From JBBSDP01 sp963754335 (GTDB taxonomy: Bacteria; Planctomycetota; Phycisphaerae; Tepidisphaerales; Tepidisphaeraceae), in the NCBI GenBank assembly GCA_963754335.1, contig CAVWFQ010000010.1, positions 1,178,001 to 1,242,000 on the forward strand: 64,000 nucleotides of DNA. The letters are read 5' to 3'. Under the pieces are notes generated by a model that made no database searches, was not told the DNA's origin, and worked only from the letters and a program-made list of their open reading frames with translations. How positions within the stretch are numbered: the first letter of the stretch is position 1; each line of letters starts with the position of its first letter. The position numbers and the translations under genes were made by a program. Below are positions 27,816 to 37,236 of this stretch, piece by piece.

Positions 27816-28232
27816 TCAGGTCCTCACCATGCGAGCAAATTCTTGAAGCGCATTTTCTTGATCCTCTGCGAGTTTCAGTTCCTCAACATCATAAAATCCA
27901 TCTAAGTTCTCAAGTTTGGATGGAACTTGAAAAACAATTCGCGGACTGAATGATGCGAGGCAGATAAATTCCCATGCGTCGGACGCTGAGAATTTCTTAT
28001 GCGATTCAAGCATCCCACGGATGCCTGCTTGGATCTGTTTCAGCGATTGCTCTGAACACGGTATCTCAACCTCGGCGAATGAAACGATGCATCGTGCGAG
28101 TCCTGACGAAAGATCCGGAAGCTGTTCGAATTCTCTCGGGTCGAGCACGTCAGTCTCAATCAGTTTGGCGAGTTTAGCATCCCCGAATTCACTTGAATGG
28201 CGTCTGGGCCGAGGCGTAGAAAGCTTATCCAT
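27816..28232 (-). CDS. Hypothetical partner of the HExxH metallopeptidase
   Basis: The 138-residue product is acidic and soluble, with helical segments (LSSGLARCIVSF, EQSLKQIQAGIRGMLESHKK, ELKLAEDQENALQEFARMV) and a basic N-terminal tail. There is no recognisable HTH or other domain. AAAGGA precedes the ATG. Its position 13 bases upstream of the peptidase and its acidic helical nature would suit a substrate, antitoxin or regulator, but this is inference from context only. Confidence 0.55.
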   Translation of the reverse strand: MDKLSTPRPRRHSSEFGDAKLAKLIETDVLDPREFEQLPDLSSGLARCIVSFAEVEIPCSEQSLKQIQAGIRGMLESHKKFSASDAWEFICLASFSPRIVFQVPSKLENLDGFYDVEELKLAEDQENALQEFARMVRT

Positions 28233-28962
28233 AATGTCCTTTCAAATATTGTGAAAATGCGGTTTTCCTTCCGGCAAACGCTAACTCAAGCGGCACCGGC
28301 GGACAAGCATTTCTTCGCGTACCGGTCGGCGATATCTCGAATTTCACGGAAAATAGGGGGGAAATCCCAAGCGTGCCGTTGAGGAGTGTTTGAATCAATA
28401 TCCATGTCCTATTTGTACTCCCGGAGGCCAATCGCCGAAATGTATATCGTCATCCGCGCACAACTCTTGTCGCAAGCACCTGTAGAATGTTGACTTTTTG
28501 GATTGACGCGGGTACGGGCGGTAACCTTGGCAGCAACATTATAGGTCCCGAGCTTTTCATGAACTCGTTATGCCTTGGCGATCGAGACTCCGAATGTGCT
28601 CGTGAGGACGGGCGTGTCGAGAAAGCGTATGAACCATGTTTGTCTTCTCGCGTGTTTGGACGCGGGATCTCTGGCTTCCGTAGAGGTGATAACATGCAAT
28701 GACAGGGTAAAATCGGCCAAGCCGAAATGACTGCGCAGCTCGATTAAAACGGACGTCGCTTAGCGAACCTCACTATGTCACACACTCGGGAGAGCTGTCG
28801 AATTGACCCGACCGTTACTGTTCGTATGACATTTCCGGTCGATTCAGTACGACAAAGGACGAAATCTCGACCTAGGAGACAATGCTCGTTGATTCGTGCA
28901 ACGCCTTCGCTACACTGGGTTTGCGTCGCAATTGAAGAACGATCTTGTCGTATGCCGCTTAA
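28233..28962. other. Non-coding right part of the island
   Basis: Several short frames exist on both strands, none with a ribosome site plus protein-like content. The stretch presumably includes the promoter of the metallopeptidase pair (minus strand, upstream of 28232) and decayed sequence. Confidence 0.5.
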
Positions 28963-29006
<44 letters not shown>

Positions 29007-29009
29007 TAT

Positions 29010-29036
29010 ACAAACCCCTGTTATGCAGGGGTTTGT
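29010..29036 (+). terminator. Original tRNA-Pro terminator displaced by the island
   Basis: ACAAACCCCTG and CAGGGGTTTGT form an 11-bp stem with a 5-base loop, directly after attR. It matches the hairpin that now follows the intact tRNA. Confidence 0.7.
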
Positions 29037-29395
29037 GTGCTTTAGCACGTCTCCTCGCCTCAGACCGATTCTCCCAAGTACAACATTTCCTCTTTCGCCC
29101 GTACTACTGATTCTTGACCGCGCTCGCGCGATCGTCTGGATGGCAATTGGTCTTGGTTTCGGCCAAGGAGACTTGGCGGCCGTTCGCGTCGGACCGATCG
29201 ATTCAAAGAACTACGATCTAACCCGGGTTGCGCGGTTTGAGCAAAATCCGCGCGATTTTCGGGCTGAAAACGGCGATCGATCGGCGTTTTCGATAGCGCC
29301 AAGTGTAGTACCGATCTCAAAACCCGTTGTAGTGGAAACCTACCCTCTTGAATGTCGCGCGCCGCCTTTCATAGATTGGTCGGCGGAGACATCGG
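29037..29395. other. Region without a credible gene
   Basis: The frames here lack protein-like composition. It lies between the island end and an IS remnant and is probably decayed mobile DNA. Confidence 0.4.
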
Positions 29396-29686
29396 ATGTT
29401 TCTGCGGCGCTATCGACGCACCAAGGACGGGAAGAGCCACAGCTATTTCGCGCTGGTCGAATCGGTGCGCACCGAGCGTGGGCCGCGGCAGCGGATCGTG
29501 GCGCAGCTGGGTGAGCTCAGTGAAGACCAGCAACATCGCTGGCAGCAGACCGCGATCTTCCACACTCGCGAGCGCAATGCGCGGCAGCTGCATCTGTTTG
29601 ACGATCCATCGATCCCGCTGGAAGACGGCATCGTTCGTGTCCGCCTGGGGAAGGTCGGCTGTCAGGCGCATCGAGAGCGGTCTTGA
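29396..29686 (+). pseudogene. IS1634-like transposase, N-terminal remnant
   Basis: The 96-residue frame starts MFLRRYRRTKDGKSHSYFAL and continues VESVRTERGPRQRIVAQLGE, the stereotyped opening of IS1634-family transposases, including the later DDGIVRVRLGKVG-type strand. Family members are around 500-600 residues, so the DDE catalytic core is missing. Sequence downstream (VYLGG...) hints at further degraded homology. Confidence 0.7.
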
Positions 29687-30054
29687 GCGGTGTATCTGGG
29701 GGGGGGCGGAGGGATTCAAGGATCACGGGGTGGGATTGGGCGAATGCGGAGTTGAGCGGCGGCAGAAGTCGCTGCGTTGTACCGCTTAGGCCAGTTGCTC
29801 GGCCAGCGCGACAATGATCCCCTGCCCAGCGCTCTTCGTCACCACCAACAGGTTTGCCTTTGCGTCGCGCCCCCGCATGGCCGGCAGAACGATCGAACTT
29901 CTACCGGCCAGCCGAGCGCGCTGGCAGGTTCGCAGAGCTCCGCCAACGTTATTTATTGAACGCTCGCCGACAGAAGCTGCGACGGACCGCTACGATCGCA
30001 ATCAGCCTCCGATTTCCCATCCATTCTTGGGTGTCCGTTCCGCCAACCGCATCT
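29687..30054. other. Degraded sequence between IS remnants
   Basis: A G-run near 29698-29707 and stop-ridden frames follow the transposase remnant. A minus-strand stretch ending at about 29788 reads NLLVVTKSAGQGIIVALAEQ but has no start or recognisable family. No gene is claimed. Confidence 0.35.
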
Positions 30055-31805
30055 TTATTTCGATGCGCGAGTTTGTGAAGCTGTGATGGGTGCGCCGTCA
30101 GCCGATTCGGCTTGGTCGTCGGCTTTCCACACATCGGGCAGGAACTGGTTCAACTCGCTCAGCTTCGTCTGGCCGATCTTCGCCAGCACGCTGGTGAGGT
30201 AACGTTGCGGATCGATTCCATGCCGCTCGGCGCTGGCGATCAGCGTCCAGAGCCGGGCGTGTGATTCGCCGGCTTGGTCGTGGCCGGCGAAGAGCCAGTT
30301 CTTTCGCCCGATTGCCACTCGCTTCAGGGCCCGTTCGGCGGCGTTGTTGTCGATGTTCAGATATCCCTGCTCGACATAACGATTCAGTGCATCCCATTGG
30401 TTGAGCATGTAGGTCATTGCCGCCGCCATCGGGCTGCGCGGGAGGACCAGTTGTTTCTCGGCGTCGAGCCAGGTTTTGATCTTCGCCAGAATCGGCTTGC
30501 TTTGTTCCTGCCGCACCGCGCGGATCAGCTCATGGCGCTGCGTCACGGTCGCGTCGGGTACATGGGCCAACAACTCGGCAACGCTCTGTTTGGCCGCATC
30601 CTCCACCGCATAGAGGTCGCGTACCCTCGCCAGCATTTCGGTGGCTCGCCGGCCATCGGTCTCTTTGGCATCGAAGAACTTGCGCCGGGCGTGCGCCCAG
30701 CAGGCCACCTCGGAGACAAGTCCCTTGTGGTAGATGCCGTCGTATCCGCTGAAAGCGTCGGCCTGGAGATATCCCTTGTAGTCGGCGAGGAATCGCTGCG
30801 GACCGGCGCGGGTCCGGTCCGGCGTATATTCGTAGGTAATATAGGGATTCGCCCAGTCGCCGATGTAACACCAGATGCGCCCCGAGCGGCACTGCCCCTC
30901 GTCCATGACCGGTACCCGCGTTTCATCGGTGTGGATCACCTGGCTTTGCCTGACCCGATTGGCGATCAGGTCCGTCAGCGGCCGCACCAGCTGGCCCATC
31001 GCCAGCATCCACGCGCACATCGTGCTGCGGGCAATCTCCACCTCCTGACGGGCGAAGATCTTCTCCAGGCGGTAGAGCGGCAGATGATCCCCCAGCTTGC
31101 TGACGATCACATGGGCCAGCAGCCCCGGGCCAGGCAGTCCCTTTTCGATCGGCTGGGGAGGCTTGGGAGCCATCTCGATCTGGGCGCCCTCGCCATTCTG
31201 GTCGCACTCTTCGCAGGCGTACTTGAGCTGCACGTGCTCGATGACCCGCAGCGAAGCGGGGATGTATTCCAGTTGTTCGCTGACCTGGCGGCCGATGCAC
31301 TTGCGAACTTTGCCACAGCAGGGGCAGGGCTTTTCCTCGTCGCTCAGGTCATGAATGATCTCGGTGCGCGGCAGCGTCCCGGGGAGCTTGCCCCGGCCAT
31401 GCTTGTCCCGCACGCGGCGAGTCAAGAGCTTCTGGCCCGATTCGGCCTCCACCGCCTTCTCATCCACCGGGATCTGGTCCGCCACGGCGATGCCGAAGAT
31501 CAGCAGTTGCCTGGGATCAAACTTCTCGGATTTAGGCCCATAGAAGCGGCGGAGCACCGCGTCCATCTCCGCCTGGTGCCGCAGCTCCATCGCCTCGATA
31601 GTCTGGGCAGCTTCACGCTTGATCTGCTCCAGTTGCGATTCACGCAACGCCAGGGCCGCGGCGGATTGCTGCTTGATCTGCTCGATGTGAAGGTCGCACA
31701 ACGCCAGCGCCGAGTCACGCTGCTCAAGGGCATTCTGTTGCTCGCGATGAGTTGCTTAAGGGCAGTCGGATCATCGGGAAGCTCGAGTGTCGCCGCATCG
31801 TTCAT
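30055..31805 (-). pseudogene. IS66 transposase TnpC, frameshifted near the N-terminus
   Basis: Most of the protein is intact from 31701: a coiled-coil N-terminus, YGPKSEKFDPRQLLIFG, a zinc-binding segment with CPCC, and the DDE catalytic domain with a Tn-typical NNAAERALKRVAIGRKNWLF. The natural start is the ATG at 31805 (MNDAATLELPDDPTALKQLI), but one base is missing near 31738, so the opening 22 codons are out of frame with the rest. Translation could only start internally. Confidence 0.8.
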
Positions 31806-31909
31806 GAGGCGCGCGGTTTACCATGACCGGGATGTGGAGCGCTAGTGGATAACTCGGAAAAATAAAATATTTTTCACTTTTTTTTCCGAGACGTCGCCTC
31901 GGTCCCGCG

Positions 31910-32251
31910 TCAGTCGCGGGCCGTGTCGATCCCACATCCGCTCAGCAGCTTCATCAACTGCCGGCTGTCGATGGCCAGCGACTTCTCCCCGGCAGCGGGG
32001 AACTGAAACGTGCCCCGTTCCAGGCGCTTGTAGAAGATCGCATAGCCGTCCCGGTCCCACCAGAGGATCTTCACGCGCTCGGCGGATCGGTTGCGGAAGA
32101 CAAACAGATGCCCGCTCATCGGGTCGTGGGCCAAGATGGCCCGAACGTGTTCAGCCAATCGGTCAAACCCGCGGCGCATGTCCAATGGGTCGGTGGCCAG
32201 CCAAATGCGAACATCGGTACGACCTGTGGCGAACGAGGTCGAGCCGATCAT
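31910..32251 (-). CDS. tnpB: IS66 accessory protein TnpB (Orf2)
   Basis: The 113-residue product has the TnpB pattern IWLATDPLDMRRGFDRLA, GHLFVFRNRSAERVKILWWD and YAIFYKRLERGTF. TnpB is required for IS66 transposition, although its role is unclear. Its start overlaps the tnpA stop (ATGA). Confidence 0.93.
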   Translation of the reverse strand: MIGSTSFATGRTDVRIWLATDPLDMRRGFDRLAEHVRAILAHDPMSGHLFVFRNRSAERVKILWWDRDGYAIFYKRLERGTFQFPAAGEKSLAIDSRQLMKLLSGCGIDTARD

Positions 32252-32613
32252 GTCGGCCTCCCCGACTCGCAGGGGCGAGGCAGCGCCTCGATCAGTCCCA
32301 CCAACCCCGCGACCTGCTCCACCGGCATCGACGCCGGCAGGAGCAGTTCCCTGCCGCGGGCCAGCCGCAAACGGATCGGCTCAGCCGCCGGGCCCAGCGC
32401 GGTCAGCTCGGTGAACGCGATCGGCTTCAAAGACGAACGCCGCCTTCGCTTCAATCCGGGCGAAAGGTCCAACCGCACCCGCCAAAAGTAGAAAGAATGT
32501 TCCCGGCACCCATTGTCCCGGCACCACCCCCGGATCGATTGCCCGCTGACCCGTTGAGCGGCGATCCGTTCACGCCAGGTATCGGAAAGAGAAATTGTTG
32601 ACGCTGACTCCAT
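32248..32613 (-). CDS. tnpA: IS66 accessory protein TnpA (Orf1)
   Basis: The 121-residue product has an N-terminal helix-turn-helix region (WRERIAAQRVSGQSIRGWCRDNG, then HSFYFWRVRL), typical of IS66 TnpA. The ATG at 32613 was chosen because family members start with MES-like sequence. It overlaps, on the same strand and in another frame, the last codons of the desaturase reading frame. Confidence 0.88.
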   Translation of the reverse strand: MESASTISLSDTWRERIAAQRVSGQSIRGWCRDNGCREHSFYFWRVRLDLSPGLKRRRRSSLKPIAFTELTALGPAAEPIRLRLARGRELLLPASMPVEQVAGLVGLIEALPRPCESGRPT

Positions 32614-33820
32614 GCAAGACCTCCAGATCGGCCGCATGGTGACGAGTCAAATTAAAAGATTGAAGATGCGGTTGGCGGAACGGACACATTCTTGGCATCG
32701 TCGCGTCGCCCATGACGATATCCAACATCCGCCGGGCTCGTCGACGCAGGCGTTCGGACCGATAGGGAATACCGTACTTATTACAGAGCGCCTCTACCTC
32801 GCGAGAACACTCCGCGTATTTACTCGGCGGCAAATTGGGAAATACATGATGTTCGATCTGATAGTTGATCCACATCTGAAGAAAGTCTCTTGTAGCGGGT
32901 CCACGTTGGTAATTCACTGTTCCGAGAAATTGACGAAGGTAAAATTCCGGGCGTCCCTTGCTGTGAATATTGAAACGATAGATGTCATCGCCCGTATGAC
33001 TTGAGGCAATTAATATAAAGGTATATGCATTTGTGAGTAGTTCAGCAGCGACCACCGTTGCGAACACGTTCAACCCGGCGCGCAGCCCGAGCGGAAGAAA
33101 GATCGCCGGTGCAACCACAAATCGTGTAAGAGCATACGGAAGAATACATCTCATCCAAAAGAGGCAACTCTCCTTCGAAAGTGGAATGAACAAATCCTTG
33201 AAAAAGAATAGATCCTTAAATTCAAAACGTGTTGAGCTTAGCCCCTGCTCTTTTCTGCGAAGCTGCTTGAAAGTGCCCGGTGCATAATAGGACAGCCGCC
33301 AGGTAACCGCGATTGTAATCAACATCAAATATTTGCACCAGCGAGGGCGCGGCGATTGTCTGATGAACTCCAGATTCGCTTCTACGACGTCAGGGTCTTC
33401 GCCGCCGCCGGTATACACGTGGTGTACATTGTGCTCATACTGGAATCCCGCTGGCAACATCCACTCGTTCCAGTCGAGAAGCCGCCGCCGGCCCTTTCCA
33501 AAGTAGCTGCTGCGAAACCTTCTGGGCACTCCCGGGACTCCATCGAAAGCGCGATGCAGCACGTGGTGGGCAATGGCCCACCTCCCCACCTGACCTACTG
33601 CGATCAAGAAAATAGAGAGCGGATTGAATATCCACCATGCGGTTGCAAAGCCTGCGAGCGTGCAACCGCGACCGGCAATTTCAGCAATTTTGATATAGGA
33701 AATGTCCTTCGATGATATCGAGCTCTTTAGTCTGCATTGAAGAGCGTCCAGTTCAGCAGCAAACGCCTCTTCAAGCTGTTCCTTTCCGGAAGTGGGGTCG
33801 CTGGATATTGTTGCAATCAT
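32570..33820 (-). CDS. Membrane fatty acid desaturase
   Basis: The product has the three His boxes of membrane di-iron desaturases: HHVLH near residue 86, HNVHH near 129 and QIEHH near 318, separated by hydrophobic segments. The Gln in box 3 is seen in front-end (delta-5/delta-6-like) enzymes and in related bacterial desaturases. The final 20-odd residues read into the IS66 tnpA start, so the native C-terminus was probably altered by the insertion. The start lies 17 bases from the truncated yebC. Confidence 0.82.
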   Translation of the reverse strand: MIATISSDPTSGKEQLEEAFAAELDALQCRLKSSISSKDISYIKIAEIAGRGCTLAGFATAWWIFNPLSIFLIAVGQVGRWAIAHHVLHRAFDGVPGVPRRFRSSYFGKGRRRLLDWNEWMLPAGFQYEHNVHHVYTGGGEDPDVVEANLEFIRQSPRPRWCKYLMLITIAVTWRLSYYAPGTFKQLRRKEQGLSSTRFEFKDLFFFKDLFIPLSKESCLFWMRCILPYALTRFVVAPAIFLPLGLRAGLNVFATVVAAELLTNAYTFILIASSHTGDDIYRFNIHSKGRPEFYLRQFLGTVNYQRGPATRDFLQMWINYQIEHHVFPNLPPSKYAECSREVEALCNKYGIPYRSERLRRRARRMLDIVMGDATMPRMCPFRQPHLQSFNLTRHHAADLEVLHGVSVNNFSFRYLA

Positions 33821-33837
33821 TTGGAAGTCGCCGGACT

Positions 33838-34155
33838 CTAAATCGGGGAAATATCCTGCGTTACTTCGACGATGACAGGCACATTGTGCGGTGCACGGCC
33901 CTCATAGACGACATACTCCATCACCAGCTTATCGTCGCCGACGCCGGCGCCCTTGTTGATGGCGCGCTGGATCGCGTCCTTGGGAACGCTCTCTTTTTTC
34001 CCTTTTTCGACGGCGGCAAAAAGCCGCGGGTTCATCGCCGGATCTGAGTCGCCGGTCCTGGCGGCGAGGGTGATTTCGCGCACCAGCTTGGTGTTGGTCT
34101 TGGCTTTCTTAAGCCCGGCGACCAATCGTTTTGCGTGTAGCCATTGGCGTCCCAT
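33838..34155 (-). pseudogene. YebC/PmpR family protein, truncated
   Basis: The frame begins MGRQWLHAKRLVAGLKKAKTN and continues through TGDSDPAMNPRLFAAVEKGK and VPKDAIQRAINKG, the conserved first domain of YebC. Homology ends at VPVIVEV, where family members continue with NRTASEVR for another 130 residues; here it stops after 105. YebC proteins affect translation or transcription. The break sits right beside the desaturase gene, so a rearrangement removed the 3' end. Confidence 0.82.
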
Positions 34156-34244
34156 ATGCCCGACGAATGTAACAGAACTGAAGCGCCGCGGCATGACAGC
34201 CGAGCTTAAAGATTCTACGGAATGCGGTTGGAGACCGTGTTCGT

Positions 34245-34850
34245 TCAGACAGGCGGCTTAATCCGGTCTCGAAGCGATCCAACGTGTCGATACGTGTTGA
34301 GGAGCACGCCCGTGGGCGTCGCCTGCGTACTGACGAGGGCGAGTTCGCGAGGGTCAGCGTTGTCCGAAAAGAAGCGTTTGCCCCGGCCCAGCAGGATCGG
34401 GTAGAAGATCAGCACAACCTCATCGACCAATCCCTGCTCGAGCAGCACGGACGTAAGCGTCGAACTGCCCCAGACGATCAGGTCTGGGCCGTCCTTTGAC
34501 TTGACGCGGCGGACGCCCTCTATCATATCCGCGCCGAGGTCGCCGACCGGGCCCCATTCGAGGCTGTCGGGCTTGTGGGTCGCGACGTATTTCGTCGCGG
34601 CGTTCAGACCTTTCGCAAACGGACCAGTCGTGATCTTCGGCCAGTAGCCGGTCCAGAGATCGTAAGTGCGGCGGCCCAGCAGAAGATCGAAGCCATCGCC
34701 CTGTGCCTCGGCGAGGGCCGCCGCCCCGGCCGGACTTCGATACGGCGCCGTCCATCCGCCGTTCGCGAAGTCGTCGTCGCCTTCGTTGCGTTTGGCGGGC
34801 GATATCACGCCGTCCAGCGAGATGTGCTCGAAGATCCTGATCTTTCTCAT
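34245..34850 (-). CDS. Dihydrofolate reductase family protein (RibD C-terminal-like)
   Basis: The 201-residue product has IRIFEHISLDGVI at the N-terminus, LLLGRRTYDLWTGYWP, and a C-terminal DEVVLIFYPILLGRGKRFF, the usual pattern of YyaP/YwjB-like reductases. It is likely NADPH-binding; substrate unknown. Confidence 0.88.
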   Translation of the reverse strand: MRKIRIFEHISLDGVISPAKRNEGDDDFANGGWTAPYRSPAGAAALAEAQGDGFDLLLGRRTYDLWTGYWPKITTGPFAKGLNAATKYVATHKPDSLEWGPVGDLGADMIEGVRRVKSKDGPDLIVWGSSTLTSVLLEQGLVDEVVLIFYPILLGRGKRFFSDNADPRELALVSTQATPTGVLLNTYRHVGSLRDRIKPPV

Positions 34851-34962
34851 GTCGCGTGTCCCTTTTCACTTGGTGATGCGCCTGCCCGTGGCTTCACCAC
34901 ACAGTCGAACAGCCAGGCGGGAATTCGACAACACGTCCGGGAAAATTTCTGGCCGCCGGAGA

Positions 34963-35106
34963 TCACCCCGATTTCGATCCCGGAAAAATGCCGTCCCACG
35001 TGGAGGCGTCATCCGGCCAGCCATGAAGGAGAAGGACCACCGGCGCGTCCCGATCGGCGTGATCGCTGTAGCTGATCTCAAGCAAACTGGTTTTGATCGT
35101 CGGCAT
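34963..35106 (-). pseudogene. Alpha/beta hydrolase N-terminal stub
   Basis: The 47-codon frame reads VVLLLHGWPDDASTWDGIFPG, the oxyanion-hole region of haloalkane dehalogenase/epoxide hydrolase-like enzymes, and then stops. No nucleophile elbow is found in any frame of the remaining bases to 34851. It is a deletion remnant. Confidence 0.6.
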
Positions 35107-35198
35107 TATTCCTCAATATCTGATCGAGGATCACGATAGGAACGTGGAAAAAATACGAGATAGACTTTCTTCGCGTCCACCTCGCATATCCCCCCATT

Positions 35199-35987
35199 TC
35201 AGCCAAATAACTCTCTCTGATCTTGCGCGGGTGAAGTACGCGCCTCCATGCCGACGATTCGCTTCATCCGATTGCACGACCCGATGGAAAACCCGGCGTA
35301 ATCGTTGTTGAAGAACCCCCAGATATCGCGCGCATCTCCCGCGGCGGCGGCCAGCGCTTTTGCCCAGTGCCCAAGCCGATCCTGAACGTCGATCATCTCG
35401 GCGTTCATGTATGGAAAACGCTGGTGAACGCCGACCCATCTCACGTACAGAAAATCCCCGGTCACCTTCGGCGGAGCTGCCCGCTCCATGTAATCGGCGG
35501 CTACCCAGGCGATGCCGCGCTCGCGAAGCAGCTTTTCGGTCTGGTCGTTCTGCCAGGACGAATCACGAAATTCGACGGCGAGGCGCAGACCCGCCGGGAG
35601 CAGGTCGAATAACTTCGCCAACCGATCCGAGTGCGCCGCGGTGAAGCTTGGCGGAAACTGCATCAGCACGACCGCCAGTTTCTCTTCCAACCCGCGTATC
35701 GCATCGATGAACTCCCGAAGCGCGCCGGCCTGCTGTTCCGGATGCTCATCATGGGTGACCTGCCGTGGCGCTTTAGGGCAAAAGCGAAAGTCATCGGGCA
35801 CGGATTCCCGCCAGCGGTTGATGATCCCCGGAGCGGGGATCGCATGGAAACTCGTATCCAGTTCGACGGTGTCAAAATACTTTGAATAAAACGAGAGATA
35901 GTCGCCGGGTTTCAGCGTTTCGGGATAAAAAACGCCGGACCATTCTTTGTAGCCGAAACCCATTGTTCCGAGTCGCCAGCGTGGCAT
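35199..35987 (-). CDS. DUF72 family protein (YecE-like)
   Basis: The 262-residue TIM-barrel product has GTMGFGYKEWSGVFYP at the N-terminus, YSKYFDTVELDTSFHAIP, and a C-terminal WGFFNNDYAGFSIGSCNRM, all conserved in DUF72. Function unknown, widespread. The gene ends near the palindromic repeat upstream of the moeB-like gene. Confidence 0.9.
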   Translation of the reverse strand: MPRWRLGTMGFGYKEWSGVFYPETLKPGDYLSFYSKYFDTVELDTSFHAIPAPGIINRWRESVPDDFRFCPKAPRQVTHDEHPEQQAGALREFIDAIRGLEEKLAVVLMQFPPSFTAAHSDRLAKLFDLLPAGLRLAVEFRDSSWQNDQTEKLLRERGIAWVAADYMERAAPPKVTGDFLYVRWVGVHQRFPYMNAEMIDVQDRLGHWAKALAAAAGDARDIWGFFNNDYAGFSIGSCNRMKRIVGMEARTSPAQDQRELFG

Positions 35988-35995
35988 GGGGAATC

Positions 35996-36052
35996 GTAGG
36001 GTGGGCTTGGCCCACCGTCTTGGTTCTCGTGGTGGGCCGAGCCCACCCTACG
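35996..36052. repeat. Palindromic repeat, GGTGGGC family, copy 2
   Basis: Nearly identical to 15490-15545: GTAGGGTGGGCTTGGCCCAC, a short spacer, and its reverse complement. It lies between divergent genes, so it is not simply a terminator. Confidence 0.8.
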
Positions 36053-36108
36053 GGAAATTTCCCGGCAATTCTCCTATGATGCACACTGAAATTGAAAGGG
36101 AACTGTCC

Positions 36109-37236
36109 ATGGCACAAGTGACTCAGCTCAATACCGAACAGATCAACCGATACAAACGGCACCTGATCCTTCCCGAAGTCGGCGTGGAAGGTCAACTGAA
36201 ACTTCTCAACGCCAAAGTCCTGTGCATCGGCGCCGGCGGACTGGGGTGCCCGATCAGTCTTTACCTCGCCGCGGCGGGTGTCGGGACCATCGGCCTGGCC
36301 GATGTCGATGTGGTCAGCCCCAGCAATCTCCAGCGGCAGATTCTGTTTGGCGTCAAGGATGTTGGCGAGCCGAAGGTCGAAGCAGCCGCCAGGCGTCTCA
36401 AGGATCTCAATCCGGATCTGAAGCTCATCGAACACAAGACGATCGTGGACAGCTCCAATGTTCTGGACCTGATCCGCGACTATGACGTCATCATCGACGG
36501 CACCGACAATTTTCCCACGCGCTACTGTGTCAACGACGCGTGTGTGATTCTCAAAAAGCCCAATGTTTACGGCTCCATCTTCCGCTTCGAGGGAATGGTG
36601 ACGGTTTTTGCGCCGCATCTGACCAATCCCGATACCGGCCAGAAGGGGCCATGCTATCGCTGCATGTATCCCGAGCCGCCTGATCCCGGCTCGGTGCCGA
36701 GCTGCGCGGAAGGTGGAGTTCTCGGCGTCATCTGCGGAACGGTAGGTTCGCTTCAGGCCAACGAAACCGTCAAGCTGATTCTCGGCGTGGGTCGGCCGGC
36801 GATCGGCCGGCTGGTCACTTACAGCTCGCTCGACATGGAATTCAAGACGTTCAAGATCCGCCACGATCCTGCTTGCCCGGTCTGCGGCACGAATCCGACA
36901 ATCACCAAGCCGATTGACTACGAGCAGTTTTGCGGCTCGCCGATCCTCGATCCCAAATCGGCCGAGGAAACCAAGGCCGAGGTGAAGAACGCTAAATCCT
37001 CAGGCAATGGCCACCCCGCGCCGACCTGCGCCCGATCCGAGCCTGGATGCCAAAGGTCTGCCACCGGGGTATTTCTTCAAGCCGGATTGGGAAGTCACGC
37101 CACGCGAAGTGAAGTCGATGCTCGATCGCGGCGACAAGTTCGTCTTCATCGACTGCCGGCTTCCCAACGAATATCAGATCACCCGTATCGACGGGGCGAA
37201 ATTACTGCCCCTTCAGCAGATCCAGCAGCGCTTTGA
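36109..37236 (+). CDS. ThiF/MoeB-type adenylyltransferase
   Basis: The product has the E1-like nucleotide site GAGGLGCPISLYLAAAG, then DVDVVSPSNLQRQ, and a four-Cys zinc site (CYRC and CPVC). Such enzymes adenylate the C-terminus of MoaD or ThiS for sulfur transfer. Conserved sequence ends near residue 295; the remaining 75 residues overlap, out of frame, the rhodanese gene and look like read-through, so the native stop may have been lost by an indel near 37000. GGGA precedes the ATG at 36109. Confidence 0.85.
   Translation: MAQVTQLNTEQINRYKRHLILPEVGVEGQLKLLNAKVLCIGAGGLGCPISLYLAAAGVGTIGLADVDVVSPSNLQRQILFGVKDVGEPKVEAAARRLKDLNPDLKLIEHKTIVDSSNVLDLIRDYDVIIDGTDNFPTRYCVNDACVILKKPNVYGSIFRFEGMVTVFAPHLTNPDTGQKGPCYRCMYPEPPDPGSVPSCAEGGVLGVICGTVGSLQANETVKLILGVGRPAIGRLVTYSSLDMEFKTFKIRHDPACPVCGTNPTITKPIDYEQFCGSPILDPKSAEETKAEVKNAKSSGNGHPAPTCARSEPGCQRSATGVFLQAGLGSHATRSEVDARSRRQVRLHRLPASQRISDHPYRRGEITAPSADPAAL

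Larger units (their letters stand above)
30055..32613 (-). mobile_element. IS66-family insertion sequence
   Basis: The three genes tnpA, tnpB and tnpC occur in canonical order on the minus strand, with tnpA and tnpB overlapping by 4 bases. I could not find convincing terminal inverted repeats or a target duplication, so the true ends are unknown. The tnpA side runs into the 3' end of a fatty acid desaturase gene. Confidence 0.85.

Noticed and set aside
30274..31845. 523-codon plus-strand frame
   Set aside because: Antisense to IS66 tnpC, which carries clear conserved motifs; the antisense frame does not.
35872..36864. 330-codon minus-strand frame
   Set aside because: Antisense to the ThiF/MoeB gene and running through a palindromic repeat; not protein-like.
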